A stretch of DNA of 64,000 nt. Source: DATLZU01 sp035573855 (GTDB taxonomy: Bacteria; Nitrospirota; Nitrospiria; Nitrospirales; Nitrospiraceae). Positions 1-8,719 of the stretch are shown here, piece by piece (the stretch's first letter is position 1; every line of letters starts with the position of its first letter). The notes under the pieces were generated by a model that had not been told where the DNA came from, ran no database searches, and was given only the letters and a program-made list of their open reading frames with translations. The stretch lies in the NCBI GenBank assembly GCA_035573855.1, contig DATLZU010000062.1:62001-126000 (forward strand). Direction: 5' to 3'. The position numbers were made by a program, and so were the translations under genes.

Positions 1-1274
1 GCCTCGACTTTCTGACCTTTTTTGAAGAGCTCGGAGGGATGCTTGATATGCTTGGTCCAGGACATGTCCGAAATATGGATCAGCCCGTCGATGCCTTCCT
101 CCAGTCCGATGAAGGCCCCGAAGTCAGTCAAGCTTTTCACCTTGCCCTCGATCCGGGTTCCCGGAGGATACTTGGCCTCGACCATGTCCCAAGGATTGGG
201 GGCCGTCTGTTTCATCCCCAGGGAGATCTTGCGGTTGGCAGGATCGACATTGAGCACAGCCGCTTCGACCTGATCTCCCACCGAGACGACGCGCGACGGA
301 TGTCGAACTTCGTGCGTCCAGGACATTTCGGAGACATGCACCAGACCCTCCACACCCGGCTCCAGTTCCACGAACGCGCCGTAGTCCGTCAGGCTGACGA
401 CTTTCCCGCGCACACGTGCGCCGACCGGATACTTGGCCGCCACGTTGGTCCAAGGGTCGGCCGATTTCTGTTTCAGACCGAGCGAAATACGGCCGGTTTC
501 TCGATCGTACTTCAACACGGTCACTTCGACCTTGTCGCCAACGGTGAAGAGTTCGGAAGGATGGCCGACCCTTCCCCATGACATATCGGTGATGTGCAGC
601 AACCCGTCAATGCCGCCCAGATCGATGAACGCCCCGTAGTCGGTGATGTTTTTGACCGTGCCCTGAATCAGTTGTCCTTCTTTCAAGGTAGACAGCGTAG
701 TCTGCCGTTTCTTGTCCCGCGTTTCTTCCAGCAGAACGCGTCGCGAAACGACCACATTCCCGCGCCGGTGATTGATTTTGATGATCTTGAGGGGGAAGGT
801 CTTCCCAATAAGGGAATCCAAATCGCGTACCGGATGGAGGTCGATCTGCGATCCGGGCAGGAACGCTTTGACGCCGATGTCGACCATCATACCGCCCTTG
901 ATCCGTGAAATGATCTTGCCCTCAACGCTCTTTTCTTCCTTGTAGATTCGTTCCAGTTCCTCCCAAATTTTCATCTTGTCCGCTTTTTCCTTGGAAAGAA
1001 CCAGATTTCCTTCGGCGTCTTCGCGCTCCTCGATATAGACCTGCAGCCGGTCGCCGACTTTCAGGGTCGCCAGTTCCTCGCTGGAAAACTGGTCGGTAGG
1101 GATCATGCCCTCGGATTTGTACCCGATGTCGACCACGACCTTGTCTTTGCTGATCGCCACAACCCGCCCTTCGATGATGGTGCCTTCCTCGAAGTTTCGG
1201 AACGTCTCCTCGTACAATGCGGCGAGCGCAGTCCGATCCAACCGCTCTTCACTGGGCTTCGAAACCGTGTCCAT
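1..1274 (-). CDS. rpsA: 30S ribosomal protein S1 (partial, C-terminus outside window)
   Basis: Ribosomal protein S1 binds mRNA on the 30S subunit and helps load leadered messages. About 424 residues are visible from an ATG at 1274. They show at least five tandem S1 (OB-fold) repeats, each with the pattern G-x-V-x(4-6)-D-[YF]-GAF[IV]-x-L and ending with a K-x-S-L-G-[LM]-K-Q-type turn from the third repeat on. The two N-terminal repeats are more divergent, as in bacterial S1. The gene lies downstream of cmk and plsC, a very common bacterial order, and probably is the last gene of the aromatic/cmk transcription unit. The 3' end runs off the window. Confidence 0.95.
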   Translation of the reverse strand, partial: MDTVSKPSEERLDRTALAALYEETFRNFEEGTIIEGRVVAISKDKVVVDIGYKSEGMIPTDQFSSEELATLKVGDRLQVYIEEREDAEGNLVLSKEKADKMKIWEELERIYKEEKSVEGKIISRIKGGMMVDIGVKAFLPGSQIDLHPVRDLDSLIGKTFPLKIIKINHRRGNVVVSRRVLLEETRDKKRQTTLSTLKEGQLIQGTVKNITDYGAFIDLGGIDGLLHITDMSWGRVGHPSELFTVGDKVEVTVLKYDRETGRISLGLKQKSADPWTNVAAKYPVGARVRGKVVSLTDYGAFVELEPGVEGLVHVSEMSWTHEVRHPSRVVSVGDQVEAAVLNVDPANRKISLGMKQTAPNPWDMVEAKYPPGTRIEGKVKSLTDFGAFIGLEEGIDGLIHISDMSWTKHIKHPSELFKKGQKVE

Positions 1275-1333
1275 GCGCGCTTCCTACATCCTCCGACCAC
1301 TGGTCGGGTGCTGATGGTTAAATGCACCAAGCC

Positions 1334-2035
1334 TTACTCAGCATTGTAAGACCTGGTGGCCAAGCGCCCGGCGGGCGTCTGGTCTTCCTGCCGATTCTCG
1401 TGCAACCTCTCCGGCGGAGGCACTTGCCCGAGTTCTGCGATCTTCGCCATCACGGTTCGGCTGACGTGACGATAGAAGGCTTTACCAGCGAACGGCTTCA
1501 CGCCGTCCGAAAAAACGATAGGCTCGCCGTACGTGACAGTGACCGGCCGAAAACGAGGCCACCATGCGCCGACCGGCAGGGCCTCATAGGTTCCCTTGAT
1601 GTAAGCGGGAATGACCGGGCAACGGGTTTGCGCGACGATGACACCGAGACCCGGCCGCCCGGGACGCAACTGCCCGTCAGCCGTTCGGCTGCCCTCAGGG
1701 AAAATCACCACCGCCTTTCCGGCTTTGATGAGCCTGATCGCTTTGCTGAAAGCCTCACGGTCCAGCCGACCCTGGCGCATCGGGATCCAGCCCAGCGCCT
1801 GCAAGATCGTGTTGAGCACCGGAACCGGAAACAGATCGTGTCGACCGAGAAACCAGACCCGCCGTCGGATGCCGCACCCCAGCAACGGGATATCGAGAAA
1901 ACTGGCGTGATTCGCCGCCACCAGAACGCCGCCCGTCCGAGGAATGTTCTCGCTGCCGATCGCCCGATACCGGAAACAGAGCCGGCCGATCGCTCTAAAC
2001 GCAAGCCACAGCAACCCATAGACGATTCCGCTCAC
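1334..2035 (-). CDS. plsC: 1-acyl-sn-glycerol-3-phosphate acyltransferase (PlsC family)
   Basis: Lysophosphatidic acid acyltransferase adds the second acyl chain in phospholipid synthesis at the inner membrane face. The 233-residue protein has an N-terminal hydrophobic segment (residues 1-22), the catalytic NHxSFLD motif (NHASFLD, about residue 42), a second block GWIPMRQG, and the substrate-binding FPEGSR motif near residue 113. Length is normal for the family. Its start overlaps the cmk stop by 4 bp (ATGA type), so the two are translationally coupled; rpsA follows after about 60 bp. It could act on other lysophospholipids, because the motifs do not fix substrate. Confidence 0.88.
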   Translation of the reverse strand: MSGIVYGLLWLAFRAIGRLCFRYRAIGSENIPRTGGVLVAANHASFLDIPLLGCGIRRRVWFLGRHDLFPVPVLNTILQALGWIPMRQGRLDREAFSKAIRLIKAGKAVVIFPEGSRTADGQLRPGRPGLGVIVAQTRCPVIPAYIKGTYEALPVGAWWPRFRPVTVTYGEPIVFSDGVKPFAGKAFYRHVSRTVMAKIAELGQVPPPERLHENRQEDQTPAGRLATRSYNAE

Positions 2036-2691
2036 AATTTGGCCGCAATCACCGCCATCATTTCGTCGACCACCTGATCGGGATCCAGCTTCGACGTGTC
2101 GATTCGGACCGCATCTGGAGCAGGAACCAGCGGGGCCAGCGCTCGCGCCTGGTCACGGGCATCCCGTCCTGATAGATCTCGACGAATCTGTTCGAGGTGG
2201 GTTCCATGGCCCGCCGCGATGAGTTCGCGATGCCGTCTAGCCGCCCGAACATCGACATCCGCCTCCAGAAAGAACTTCACATCGGCATCGGGAAAGATCT
2301 TGGTGCCGATATCCCGTCCCTCTGCCACCACGGCGCCTGCGGCGCCGACTTCTCGCTGAATCGGGAGGAGCCACTCTCGGACAGCAGGGATGGCGGACAC
2401 GATGGAAGCGGCAGCACTGATGTCCGGAGTTCGGAGTTCGCCCGTCACGTCACGGTCATCGACCAGCACTCTCATGTGTCCTTGGGTAAATTCCGTCCGA
2501 ATCCGCATGGTCGGCAGGATCGAGACAACCGCGGCAGTGTCGGTCGGAGCGATGCCGGAGACCATGACCTTCCATGCGACCGCGCGGTATAGAGCGCCTG
2601 TGTCAAGATGTACATATCCCAGTCGTGCCGCCAACAGTTTGGCGACAGTGCTCTTTCCGGCTCCCGCCGGTCCATCGATCGCGATAATCAA
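2032..2691 (-). CDS. cmk: Cytidylate kinase
   Basis: Phosphorylates CMP and dCMP for nucleotide recycling. The protein begins with a P-loop, DGPAGAGKST, immediately after the start, then LDTGALYRA, RDIGTKIFPDADVKFFL and a RRDLSGRDARDQ lid segment. All are Cmk hallmarks, and 219 residues is the usual length. The only start compatible with the N-terminal P-loop is a TTG at 2691; the nearby ATG at 2705 is out of frame. It overlaps plsC by 4 bp and sits 58 bp after aroA. The aroA-cmk-plsC-rpsA order is widespread in bacteria. Confidence 0.93.
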   Translation of the reverse strand: MIIAIDGPAGAGKSTVAKLLAARLGYVHLDTGALYRAVAWKVMVSGIAPTDTAAVVSILPTMRIRTEFTQGHMRVLVDDRDVTGELRTPDISAAASIVSAIPAVREWLLPIQREVGAAGAVVAEGRDIGTKIFPDADVKFFLEADVDVRAARRHRELIAAGHGTHLEQIRRDLSGRDARDQARALAPLVPAPDAVRIDTSKLDPDQVVDEMMAVIAAKL

Positions 2692-2749
2692 CCGGCTTCG
2701 GCCATGCTGTGCCTCACGACCGCTCCCTGGTGCGGCTGTATTATAGTCA

Positions 2750-4072
2750 TCAACAACGTTCAGTCAATAATTCCAACATCTTACGCTCGAAATTCGGAAA
2801 GGACGTCTCGATACACTCTGTGTCGCGAATGACGGTCGGGGAACAGGCTGCGAGACCGGCGATCGCCAGGGACATGGCCACTCGGTGGTCGCCGTGGCTG
2901 GCGCAGACCGCGCCTTGGAGTCCCTGGTTGCCATGACTTGGGCCTAGGCCTTGGATGACCATGCCATCTGGGTTTTCAGTGATCTGCACACCCATTTTCC
3001 TCAGCTCCATAGCCATGGTTGTGATGCGGTCGCTTTCTTTTACCCGCAGTTCTTCCGCCCCGCTGATGATGGTTTCGCCTTGCGCAACCGCTGCGGCGAC
3101 ACACAGAATCGGAAATTCATCGATAGTCTGCGGAATATCTTCCGGTCCGATACGAATACCGCGCAGTGCCGCGGATTTAATCCGGAGATCTGCCACGGGT
3201 TCCCCGGCCTCCTCGCGCCGGTTCGAAATTTGAATGTCCGCTCCCATGCGGGAAAGGATTTCCAGAATACCCGTCCGAGTTGGGTTGACCCCGACTCCGA
3301 CCACCGTCACGTCAGAATCCGGGACGATCGTCGCTCCCACGATGAAAAATGCGGCTGCTGAGAGATCGCCCGGCACCACCAGGGCGTTCACCCCGCTCCA
3401 CCGCAAAGGCGACCGACCCTCCAGCGCGATCGTTGCGCCTTTCCGGTCCAGCGGAATGCCGAAATACCGAAACAGCCGTTCCGTATGATCGCGTGACAGC
3501 CGGGGCTCCGTCACGCGGGTCGTCCCTTCGGCAAAGAGAGCGGCAAACAACAAGGCCGATTTGACCTGAGCGCTCGGCAGGGGCAACTGATACTCAATAG
3601 CCTTCAAGCGGCTCCCCGTCACGGCCAGCGGAGCCAATTCTCCGCCTTTGCGGCCCGCGATCGTGGCGCCCATCTCTCGCAGAGGCCTGACCACGCGCCC
3701 CATCGGCCTCCGCCGGACCGATTCGTCACCGGTCAGCACCGTGAAGAAATCCTGCCCCGCCAGTAGCCCGGCCAAGAGTCGGATCCCGGTGCCCGAATTA
3801 CCGCAGTCGATCGGCCTGTCCGGCTCCGCCAAACCCCACAGGCCCTTGCCGTGCACCCGGAGTTGGTCCGGAGATTCATCGATCCGAACTCCCAGTGCTT
3901 GAAACGCACGCACAGTGTTCAGGCAGTCCTCACCCCGGCAATAGGCTTTGATCGTACTTTCGCCTTCCGCCAAAGCCGACAGCATGATCGCCCGATGGGT
4001 GATGGATTTATCTCCAGGAACCGACAGGGTTCCCTTCAACGGGCGCCCGGGGATAATGGTCAACGATGACAT
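2750..4072 (-). CDS. aroA: 3-phosphoshikimate 1-carboxyvinyltransferase (EPSP synthase, class II-like)
   Basis: Transfers the enolpyruvyl group of PEP to shikimate-3-phosphate, the sixth step of the shikimate pathway. The 440-residue protein shows PGDKSITHR near residue 20, CGNSGTGIRLL, DESVRRRPMGR, and KESDRIT near residue 350. It also carries the four short motifs used to define class II (CP4-like) EPSP synthases: GDKS, RDHTE, SAQVK and NPTR. Class II enzymes are typically less sensitive to glyphosate, which is a family property and not shown here. It sits between tyrA and cmk in an eight-gene same-strand run. Confidence 0.95.
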   Translation of the reverse strand: MSSLTIIPGRPLKGTLSVPGDKSITHRAIMLSALAEGESTIKAYCRGEDCLNTVRAFQALGVRIDESPDQLRVHGKGLWGLAEPDRPIDCGNSGTGIRLLAGLLAGQDFFTVLTGDESVRRRPMGRVVRPLREMGATIAGRKGGELAPLAVTGSRLKAIEYQLPLPSAQVKSALLFAALFAEGTTRVTEPRLSRDHTERLFRYFGIPLDRKGATIALEGRSPLRWSGVNALVVPGDLSAAAFFIVGATIVPDSDVTVVGVGVNPTRTGILEILSRMGADIQISNRREEAGEPVADLRIKSAALRGIRIGPEDIPQTIDEFPILCVAAAVAQGETIISGAEELRVKESDRITTMAMELRKMGVQITENPDGMVIQGLGPSHGNQGLQGAVCASHGDHRVAMSLAIAGLAACSPTVIRDTECIETSFPNFERKMLELLTERC

Positions 4073-4148
4073 CAGTGCTCAGCGCGGAGCGCTATGAGCG
4101 CGAAACGTTCCGGCAAGTCACTCCTGTCGCGCTCGCCTTGCAGATCCT

Positions 4149-5051
4149 TCACGCGTCGCTCGTCGCGGGGTTGTTGAGCTGCTCGCGCACCTGCTTGGCG
4201 CGTTCCAGTTCTTTTTCGATTCCCGAGCCGTCGCCAGCCTTGATAAGTCGCTTGAGTTGCTCAAGGTGCCGTTCATACACCTCGATCATGGCCACCAGGT
4301 TGTCTCGGTTCCAAAGAAAGATGTCACGCCACATTTCCGGCGAGCTGGCGGCGATGCGGGTCGTATCCCGCAGGCCGCCTCCCGAATGGTTGCGCAGGTC
4401 CAGGTCCGGGACTGACCGCTCGCGAATCTCGGTCAAGGCGTTGACGAGCGCGAAGGCCGCTACGTGGGGCAAGTGACTGACCGCTGCCAGGATTCGGTCG
4501 TGCACGAACGGGTCCATGCAGATAACGACCGAGCCGGCTGCTTCCCAGAGTTCTCGGATCAATTGCAAAGCCTGCGGATCGGTGCGGTGCGTCGGCGTCA
4601 GGATGCAGCGGGCCCCCTTAAACAGCGTGGCAGACCCCGCAGCCACGCCGGTCTTCTCTTTTCCAGCGATGGGATGCGCGCCGACGAACCGCGCGCCTTC
4701 CGGCATCAGGCGTTCGGCCCTCTCGACCAGTGCGCCTTTCACGCTGCCCACGTCGGTGACGATGGTTCCCGGCTTCAAGCAACTCGCCCAGCTCTTCAAA
4801 TGCCGTTCATACGTGTCAACCGGTGTGGCGAGGATCACCAGGTCCGCGTCGCGAACGCCGTCTTTTGGGTCATCGACATACCAATCGATGGCACCGAGGT
4901 CGACGGCCGTCTTCAAACTTTCGACGCGTCGCCCGATGCCAACCACCGAGCCGGCCAATTCCTGTTGCCGGATGACCATGCCCAACGACCCACCGATCAG
5001 TCCGACTCCGACAATGGCGACTCGTTCGAAGTGAGGAGCCCGTCCAGTCAT
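4149..5051 (-). CDS. tyrA: Prephenate (or arogenate) dehydrogenase
   Basis: Oxidatively decarboxylates prephenate to 4-hydroxyphenylpyruvate (or arogenate to tyrosine). The 300-residue protein has an N-terminal Rossmann motif GVGLIGGS (about residues 15-22), DVGSVKG, the catalytic-region GAHPIAGKEK, and SHLPHVAAFAL, all TyrA signatures. There is no fused chorismate mutase and no ACT domain, so tyrosine feedback through an ACT domain is not expected. The start at 5051 places the Rossmann fold at the N-terminus. The cofactor and substrate (prephenate versus arogenate) cannot be decided by eye. It lies between aroF and aroA. Confidence 0.92.
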   Translation of the reverse strand: MTGRAPHFERVAIVGVGLIGGSLGMVIRQQELAGSVVGIGRRVESLKTAVDLGAIDWYVDDPKDGVRDADLVILATPVDTYERHLKSWASCLKPGTIVTDVGSVKGALVERAERLMPEGARFVGAHPIAGKEKTGVAAGSATLFKGARCILTPTHRTDPQALQLIRELWEAAGSVVICMDPFVHDRILAAVSHLPHVAAFALVNALTEIRERSVPDLDLRNHSGGGLRDTTRIAASSPEMWRDIFLWNRDNLVAMIEVYERHLEQLKRLIKAGDGSGIEKELERAKQVREQLNNPATSDA

Positions 5052-5145
5052 GAACGTTCAGCCCGATAGAGACGGCCTTCAAAACGGGAACGCCGCGGCA
5101 CATCACGTATTCGGTTGATCAGCTTGCGCACGGCTGATGGTTCTC

Positions 5146-6159
5146 TCACACTTCGCGGCCAACCGCTTCCGCGATCTTTCTCACATCGTGCATCAGTTCT
5201 TTGAACTTCGGCGGCTTGATGGACTCCTCCCCGTCGCACAGAGCGCATTCGGGATTCGAGTGCACTTCGATCAGCAGTCCGTCCGCTCCGGCAGCGATGG
5301 CGGCTTTGGACATCGGCGCGACCAGGTTCCACTTGCCGGTGGCATGGCTGGGATCCACGATGACCGGGAGATGGGACAGTTCCTTCAGCGTTGGGATCGC
5401 CGCTAGATCCAGCGTGTTGCGGTATTGGGTCTCGAAGGTCCTGATTCCCCGCTCGCAGAGCATCACGTTCCGGTTGCCCCGCGACATAATGTATTCGGCG
5501 GACAGCAGGAACTCTTTGATCGTCGCGGAGAGTCCCCGCTTGAGCAGGACGGGCTTGTCATAGGCGCCGACCTCCTTGAGCAACTCGAAGTTCTGCATGT
5601 TCCGCGCACCGATCTGGATGATGTCGGCCTTCTCCAAAAACAGCTCGATATCCCTGGTATCCAGGATCTCGCTGACGACCGGCAGACCGGTCTGTTTCTT
5701 GGCTTCCAGGAGGTAATCAAGTCCTTCGCGGCCCAACCCCTGAAACGAGTAGGGCGAGGTGCGCGGCTTGTAGGCGCCACCTCGCAGAATGCTCGCCCCC
5801 GCCGCCTTGACTTCATGGGCGATCCCCACGGTCAGCTCCAGACGCTCCACCGCGCACGGACCGGCCATGATCGCCAGTTTCTTGCCGCCGATCTTGACGC
5901 CGTTCACGTCGATGATGGTGTTGTCCTTTTTGAATTCACGGCTGACGAGTTTCCAGGGCGCCAGGATCGGCAGGACGTTCTCCACGCCGGGGAGCGCAGT
6001 CAGCGGCTGATTCTGCAGAATGCGATCGTCGCCGATGACCCCAATGATGGTGCGTTCCTGTCCGGTCGAAATGTGCGCTTTGAGACCTAGCTCGCGGAGT
6101 CGATCCAGGATATGGTCGATCTCTCGTTCGGTTGCTTCCGGCTTGAGTACGATGATCAT
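5146..6159 (-). CDS. aroF: 3-deoxy-7-phosphoheptulonate synthase, type I-beta
   Basis: DAHP synthase commits PEP and erythrose-4-phosphate to aromatic synthesis. Residues 1-70 form the ferredoxin-like regulatory domain typical of the AroF/Thermotoga type (MIIVLKPEATE start). The barrel follows with MAGPCAVE, LRGGAYKPRTSPYSFQG, QIGARNMQNF, LLKRG, and the metal-binding DPSHATGK. At 337 residues it matches the type I-beta group with N-terminal domain. That domain mediates tyrosine or phenylalanine feedback in characterised homologues; the effector here is not known. It lies between hisC and tyrA. Confidence 0.95.
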   Translation of the reverse strand: MIIVLKPEATEREIDHILDRLRELGLKAHISTGQERTIIGVIGDDRILQNQPLTALPGVENVLPILAPWKLVSREFKKDNTIIDVNGVKIGGKKLAIMAGPCAVERLELTVGIAHEVKAAGASILRGGAYKPRTSPYSFQGLGREGLDYLLEAKKQTGLPVVSEILDTRDIELFLEKADIIQIGARNMQNFELLKEVGAYDKPVLLKRGLSATIKEFLLSAEYIMSRGNRNVMLCERGIRTFETQYRNTLDLAAIPTLKELSHLPVIVDPSHATGKWNLVAPMSKAAIAAGADGLLIEVHSNPECALCDGEESIKPPKFKELMHDVRKIAEAVGREV

Positions 6160-6193
6160 GGCTGTCCCCTTACCTTCCTCGACTTCAAATGGC

Positions 6194-7270
6194 TCAGGAT
6201 AAGACCTTCTTCAAGGCCGCCAAGAACGCGCGATTTTCCTCCGGCAGGCCGATGGTGACCCGCAACATCCGCCCTTCGATGTGTCGGACGATCACCCCCT
6301 GCCGCAGCAACGCCTCAAAGACCTGCCGGCCGTCCCTCCCGACGTCGAAATACAGAAAATTTGTCTCGCTCGGCAGGGGTTGGAAGCCGAGCGCAACCAG
6401 TTCCGCGCAGACAATCTCCTTCTGCTCCTGATTCATTGCTCGGCTCTTCGCGAGGTGTTCTTCGTCGTCGAGTGCCGCCAGCGCGGCCCGCTGAGCTAGG
6501 CTGTTCGCGTTGAACGGAGGGCGGACCCGGTTGAGATAGCCGACGATTTCCGGCGTGGCGAGTCCGTAGCCGATGCGGAGCCCGGCCAAGCCGTAGATCT
6601 TGGAGAACGTCCGCAAGACCACGGCGTTGCGGTTCCGTCTCACATAAGCCAGGCTGTCTGGAAACATCGGGCTGCGGACATATTCATAATAGGCTTCGTC
6701 AAAGACCACGACGACATGGTTCGGCACCCGTGCCATCAGGGCCTCGACCTCGGCCGCATCGACCATTGTGCCAGTGGGGTTGTTGGGGTTGCAGATAAAC
6801 AGCAGCCTGGTACGTTCCGTCACCGCGTCAGCCATTGCGGACAGGTCATGTCGCCAATCCTTAAGCGGCACGACCACCGGCACGCCGTGGGCGGCGGTAA
6901 CCTCCATTCTATAGATGACGAACGTGTGGTCCGCCATCACGGCTTCGTCGCCAGGAGACAAGAAGACCCGCGCTAGCAGGCCGAGAATCTCATCGGATCC
7001 GTTGCCCAGGATGACGTGATCGGGGGTGACTTTCCAACGTTCGGCCAACGCGCTCCGCAGCTTAGAGGCACCGCCGTCGGGATAGCGGTTCACTGTCGCA
7101 GCCACCTCCGCCAATACGGCCAGGGCCTTGGGCGACGGGCCGATCGGGTTTTCGTTGGACGCAAGTTTGATCACTTGAGGTAGACCAAGCTCGCGCTGCA
7201 CCTCCTCCACCGGCTTGCCCGGCACGTAAGGCAACAGCGAGACGATATCGGGGTGGACATTCAACGCCAT
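6194..7270 (-). CDS. hisC: Histidinol-phosphate / aromatic aminotransferase (HisC family)
   Basis: PLP-dependent class I/II aminotransferase. The sequence shows the VHPDIVSLLPYVPGK start, KLASNENPIGPSP, the CNPNNPTGT motif, and the PLP-lysine motif TFSKIYGLAGLRIGYG, all typical of HisC. The ATG at 7270 is preferred over an in-frame start at 7351 because the family N-terminus begins there, giving 358 residues. Position between pheA and aroF suggests that it also, or mainly, transaminates phenylpyruvate and hydroxyphenylpyruvate; HisC enzymes with such dual roles are known. Function by family is firm; substrate preference is inference. Confidence 0.88.
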   Translation of the reverse strand: MALNVHPDIVSLLPYVPGKPVEEVQRELGLPQVIKLASNENPIGPSPKALAVLAEVAATVNRYPDGGASKLRSALAERWKVTPDHVILGNGSDEILGLLARVFLSPGDEAVMADHTFVIYRMEVTAAHGVPVVVPLKDWRHDLSAMADAVTERTRLLFICNPNNPTGTMVDAAEVEALMARVPNHVVVVFDEAYYEYVRSPMFPDSLAYVRRNRNAVVLRTFSKIYGLAGLRIGYGLATPEIVGYLNRVRPPFNANSLAQRAALAALDDEEHLAKSRAMNQEQKEIVCAELVALGFQPLPSETNFLYFDVGRDGRQVFEALLRQGVIVRHIEGRMLRVTIGLPEENRAFLAALKKVLS

Positions 7271-7384
7271 GGTTTCATTCGCCCCGTTCGTGACATGTGA
7301 CCCCTTCCCACTGCCTCGTCGCTCAAAGGATGGATGCTCGCGGTTCCCCAACCGGGACCGAACAACGGTCCCGATTGACGTTCT

Positions 7385-8467
7385 TTACGCATGCGCCGGG
7401 TATGATCCCAAAACCTTCATGAAAAGGCAGCGTCCCTTGACCTCTTCCAAGGCTTTTCTTACTCGATCCTCTTCCACGTGGCCTTCGATGTCCACGAAGA
7501 AAATGTACTCCCAGGCTTTGCGTCGAGACGGCCGGGACTCGATCTTCGTCATGTTGATCCCGTGCGAGGCGAAGGGACGCAATAGGTCGTACAGCGCGCC
7601 GACCCGGTCTTTCACAGAGAGCATCAGCGATGTCTTGTCTTTCCCCGTCCGCTCCGGCGATTTTTGCGAGAGGATCAAAAACCTGGTGAAATTGTTCATG
7701 TTGTCTTCAATTCGGGCCCGCACGACCTTCAACCCGTAGAGTTGTCCGGCCAGTTCCGACGCAATGGCGGCGGCACTCGGTTCGTCCACGCACAGCTCGG
7801 CGGCGCGCGCCGTGCTGGCGACTTCCGCAACCGGAACATGTGGCAGATTGGTTTCCAGCCAATTCCGACATTGGGCGATCGCGTGCGGATGGGAATAGAT
7901 CTTTTTGATATCCTCGATGGTTCCGGTTTTGGAGAGAAGGTGATGGGATACTTCCTGCAAGATCTCGCCGTAAATCAGCAGATTGGAATCGATGAACATA
8001 TCCAAGGTGTGATTGACCACTCCCTCGGTCGTATTTTCGATTGGGACGACGCCGAAGTTTGCCCGGCCCCGTTCCACTTCGTTGAAGACATCCTTGATGC
8101 CGGTGACCGGCACGTATTGGGCCGACGAGCCGAATTTCTGCATACAGGCCATATGGGTGAAGGTCGCGCGCGGTCCCAGGTAGGCCACCTTCTGCGGACC
8201 CTCGAGGGAGAGCGATGCGGACATGATCTCGCGGTATACCGGTCGGATCGCCTCGTTGGGAAAGGGGCCCGGATTCTGACGCGTCAACCGCTCGATGATC
8301 TCTGCCTCGCGGGCTGGGGTGTGGAGATTCGCATCTCGATCCGACTGTTTCTTCAGTCTGCCGATTTCAATGACGTTCTTGGACCGCTCGTTCAGGAGGC
8401 GGAGGATTTCGTCGTCGATCCGGTCGATCTCCCGGCGATAATGCTGCAGGTCCTTGTCAGCAGCCAT
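7385..8467 (-). CDS. pheA: Bifunctional chorismate mutase / prephenate dehydratase (P-protein)
   Basis: Converts chorismate to prephenate and then phenylpyruvate. Residues 1-85 form an AroQ-type chorismate mutase (YRREIDRIDDEILRLLNERS). A prephenate dehydratase domain follows (VAYLGPRATFTH, VVPIENTTEGVVNHTLD). A C-terminal ACT domain carries ESRPSRRKAWEYIFFVD, the phenylalanine-sensing region. The ATG at 8467 begins just before the mutase helix; an upstream in-frame ATG at 8491 would add eight residues. This is the first gene of the aromatic run; all three expected domains are intact, so phenylalanine feedback inhibition is likely. Confidence 0.94.
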   Translation of the reverse strand: MAADKDLQHYRREIDRIDDEILRLLNERSKNVIEIGRLKKQSDRDANLHTPAREAEIIERLTRQNPGPFPNEAIRPVYREIMSASLSLEGPQKVAYLGPRATFTHMACMQKFGSSAQYVPVTGIKDVFNEVERGRANFGVVPIENTTEGVVNHTLDMFIDSNLLIYGEILQEVSHHLLSKTGTIEDIKKIYSHPHAIAQCRNWLETNLPHVPVAEVASTARAAELCVDEPSAAAIASELAGQLYGLKVVRARIEDNMNNFTRFLILSQKSPERTGKDKTSLMLSVKDRVGALYDLLRPFASHGINMTKIESRPSRRKAWEYIFFVDIEGHVEEDRVRKALEEVKGRCLFMKVLGSYPAHA

Positions 8468-8580
8468 CCTTGCTCGGCTCCCCAGGCTCACCGATTGGAT
8501 TGCCTGACCGAATCGCGGACGATAAGGCAGGTGGGCGTGGATTCCCGTCTACGACGGTGAATCATGGAGCCAAGGGATGG

Positions 8581-8610
8581 ATGATACAGGAAGGCAACGA
8601 TCCTTTGCAA
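8581..8610 (-). promoter_or_regulatory. Candidate sigma70 promoter for the pheA operon
   Basis: On the minus strand, TTGCAA (8610-8605) and TATCAT (8586-8581) are separated by 18 bp, about 115 bp upstream of pheA. The 228-bp gap between pheA and ruvB contains no ORF I can support. The -35 box overlaps a small palindrome, ATCCTTTGCAAGGAT. Sequence match only. Confidence 0.35.
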
Positions 8611-8719
8611 GGATAGCCTTGGCGATTCAGGCACTTGGAGAGAAGTGACCCGCTGTACTTCGTGATCTCGGACAGACAAACCCATCACCGGGATCAGGCC
8701 TATCCATTGGGCAGACCGC

